DNA of 64,000 nt from Unio delphinus. Taxonomy: Eukaryota > Mollusca > Bivalvia > Unionida > Unionidae. Every line of letters begins with the position of its first letter. Positions within the stretch are counted from its first letter, which is position 1. Of the stretch, positions 62,471 to 64,000 are shown piece after piece. The stretch lies in assembly GCA_029339505.1 (NCBI GenBank), contig JAQISU010000169.1, positions 7,060,001 through 7,124,000 of the forward strand. The letters run 5' to 3'. Below the pieces are notes generated by a model. That model saw only the letters and a program-made list of their open reading frames with translations. It was not told the origin of the DNA and made no database searches. A program made the translations under genes and the position numbers.

Positions 62471-63430
62471 ATCAGCAGCAACACTCCCACCTGTCAGGGT
62501 CAATTCCTAAGTTTTTCAGCAAGGCCATGAGGGTGTCCTCGTACCTCTTTTTTGACCACCTTGAGATATTTTGCCTTGCTGAAGCTCTCCATAGAATACC
62601 TTTGACATGTGGACAACATTGCCAGTCCATCAGAGTTATGCCTTGCACAGCATGGTGTGGATGCTTGTCATGCCAGCCTGAATGAACACCTGTGTTCAGT
62701 ATGTTGTCTTGCCATCTGATTTTCATTAGTTTTCTCAGGGAGCTCATCTGAAAGGGGTTTAGTTTTTTAAGATTTCAGCTATACACAGTCCAGGTTTCGC
62801 AAGCATAGAGAAGGGTGGGGAAAACAACCGTTGCATAGACGTAAGAGTTTGGAGGCATGCTTGATGCCTCTCCTGTCCCAGACATTTGAGAGGAGTCTGC
62901 CAAATGCTATGCTGGCTTTGGCAATCCTTGTGTTGACCTCATTTTCTATGTGGAGGGTGCTGCTGAGGTATGTGAACCTGTCTACATTTTTGAACTTATG
63001 GCCTTTGACAGTAATTGATGGATCCAGGTAATCTTCTCTGGGAGCAAGCTCATGCAGATCTTCGGTCCTGATGGTAGAGTCCAAAGTTTTGGTGCACGCT
63101 GTGGTAAAATTCCATACTATGTTGCATGCCTATTTCTGTGTAGTTCGATCATCGCTGCAGTACTTGGGCATTGATGATTCTGATGACAGGAATGACTTGT
63201 GTGTGATTTGGTTTAAAGTGAGTGAGATTTGCGCTACCTCAGCTCTCACTCTCATGTCCAGGCCCCACTTTCTCCAGTGGCAAGACATAGTCAAGACAGC
63301 TGGAATGGAGACTGGATGCAGTGGATGGCCACGACGCTTTGCTTGGTCTGCCTTTCTGCCTTTTGACCACTTGGAGGTTCGTCTGTGCAGTCCGCTATGT
63401 CCAGCCTTCACATGCAAAGAGTGACCATCC
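62470..63430 (-). mobile_element. RTE-like LINE fragment (post-reverse-transcriptase region)
   Basis: The minus strand reads VKGHKFKNVDRFTYLSSTLH, ENEVNTRIAKASIAFGRLLS and NVWDRRGIKHASKLL; after a frame change, PTLLYACETWTVY, MKIRWQDNILNTGV and KRYEDTLMALLKNLGIDPDR. This is the C-terminal region common in endonuclease-reverse transcriptase LINEs. Frame changes and stops make it dead. 63100-63430 shares the low-AT composition and probably belongs to the same element, but I could not assign it. Confidence 0.72.
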
Positions 63431-63653
63431 CTAACTCACCGAGGGTTTGAGACCCGTTGGCTATCCACAACCTGGCAATAGGCAACGGCTTCGATTGGAG
63501 AATATGGAGCAAATGGAAGGAGACTTATGTATGTACTAAGATTAAAATAATGTTTTTAATGGGTTTTGCAATTGGCATGACAATAGTGAGACAAGTAGAG
63601 GGAAGAGATGCTTAGAAGCACAGTGCCTCAATGATCAGACTAGTTCAAGAGAC

Positions 63654-63701
<48 letters not shown>

Positions 63702-64000
63702 CAACAATACTCGCTCACATATGCTTATGCCAAGAATAAGAATTATTTATGTATTTTCAGTTGAAATAAGGCTGTTATTATTACAAAAAGAACCTTTTAA
63801 TAATTAATGTTACTTTTATGTGAATATACTAAATGAAGATATTAAATGCTTTGAAGTATGTAGCTTTCTTACTTAAAAAAAAAATGTAATTCCCCTCTGG
63901 AAAGGCCATCCATCTTATAAGACCACTTTCCCTGTGCAGAAGGGGTTGCCATATTAGAGTGGGACCACTGTATAGAATAACTGAGATAAGGGGATGGTGA
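63431..64000. repeat. Right edge with a (GAT)n microsatellite
   Basis: (GAT)n at 63653-63701, about 16 units. The remaining sequence shows nothing recognisable. Confidence 0.8.

Overview
The window looks like AT-rich animal nuclear DNA with multi-kilobase introns, GT-AG splice sites and dense repeats. No bacterial-style operon or viral gene is seen. The two genes encode animal proteins that are clearly diverged from the vertebrate versions. Together with tRNA-headed SINEs, CR1/L2- and RTE-like LINE relics and many decayed 50-200 bp tandem arrays, this points to an invertebrate, most likely a lophotrochozoan and perhaps a mollusc. That placement is inference.

Two protein genes are supported, and they are transcribed divergently. 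(1) Positions 1-29919, minus strand: PHF10/BAF45A, the SAY-domain and double-PHD subunit of PBAF-type SWI/SNF chromatin remodellers. Thirteen coding exons were joined by hand. Every junction keeps phase, giving 1006 codons before the gene runs off the left edge inside PHD finger 2. Its second exon is a very long acidic extension (about 605 residues) with nine tandem heptads. (2) Positions 36122-51620, plus strand: the first four coding exons (227 codons) of VPS54, a subunit of the GARP tethering complex that works in endosome-to-Golgi transport. Its first exon encodes a two-finger C2H2-like module. The rest of VPS54 must lie beyond 64000.

Nearly everything else is repeats. PHF10 introns hold SINE copies with target-site duplications, a decayed LINE at 8.9-12.5 kb whose (ATT)n tail stops 7 bases from a PHF10 splice donor, an RTE-like LINE tail between two AT microsatellites, and a roughly 3.3 kb element bounded by inverted repeats (20.69-23.96 kb). 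The 6.2 kb between the genes holds a 30-bp minisatellite with a 150-bp higher-order period and a second copy of sequence found inside the inverted-repeat element. VPS54 introns hold many unrelated minisatellites (periods 24, about 43, 64, 63, 111, 53, 54 and 56 bp), LINE relics, and a decayed pogo/Tigger-like DNA transposon (53.6-56.5 kb) with a 470-bp MITE nested in it. The right edge has another RTE-like LINE fragment.

The two genes have no evident functional link. The most unusual points are the PHF10 acidic extension, the LINE tail beside a splice donor, the triplicated 3' splice site before a 35-nt VPS54 exon, and the nested transposons.
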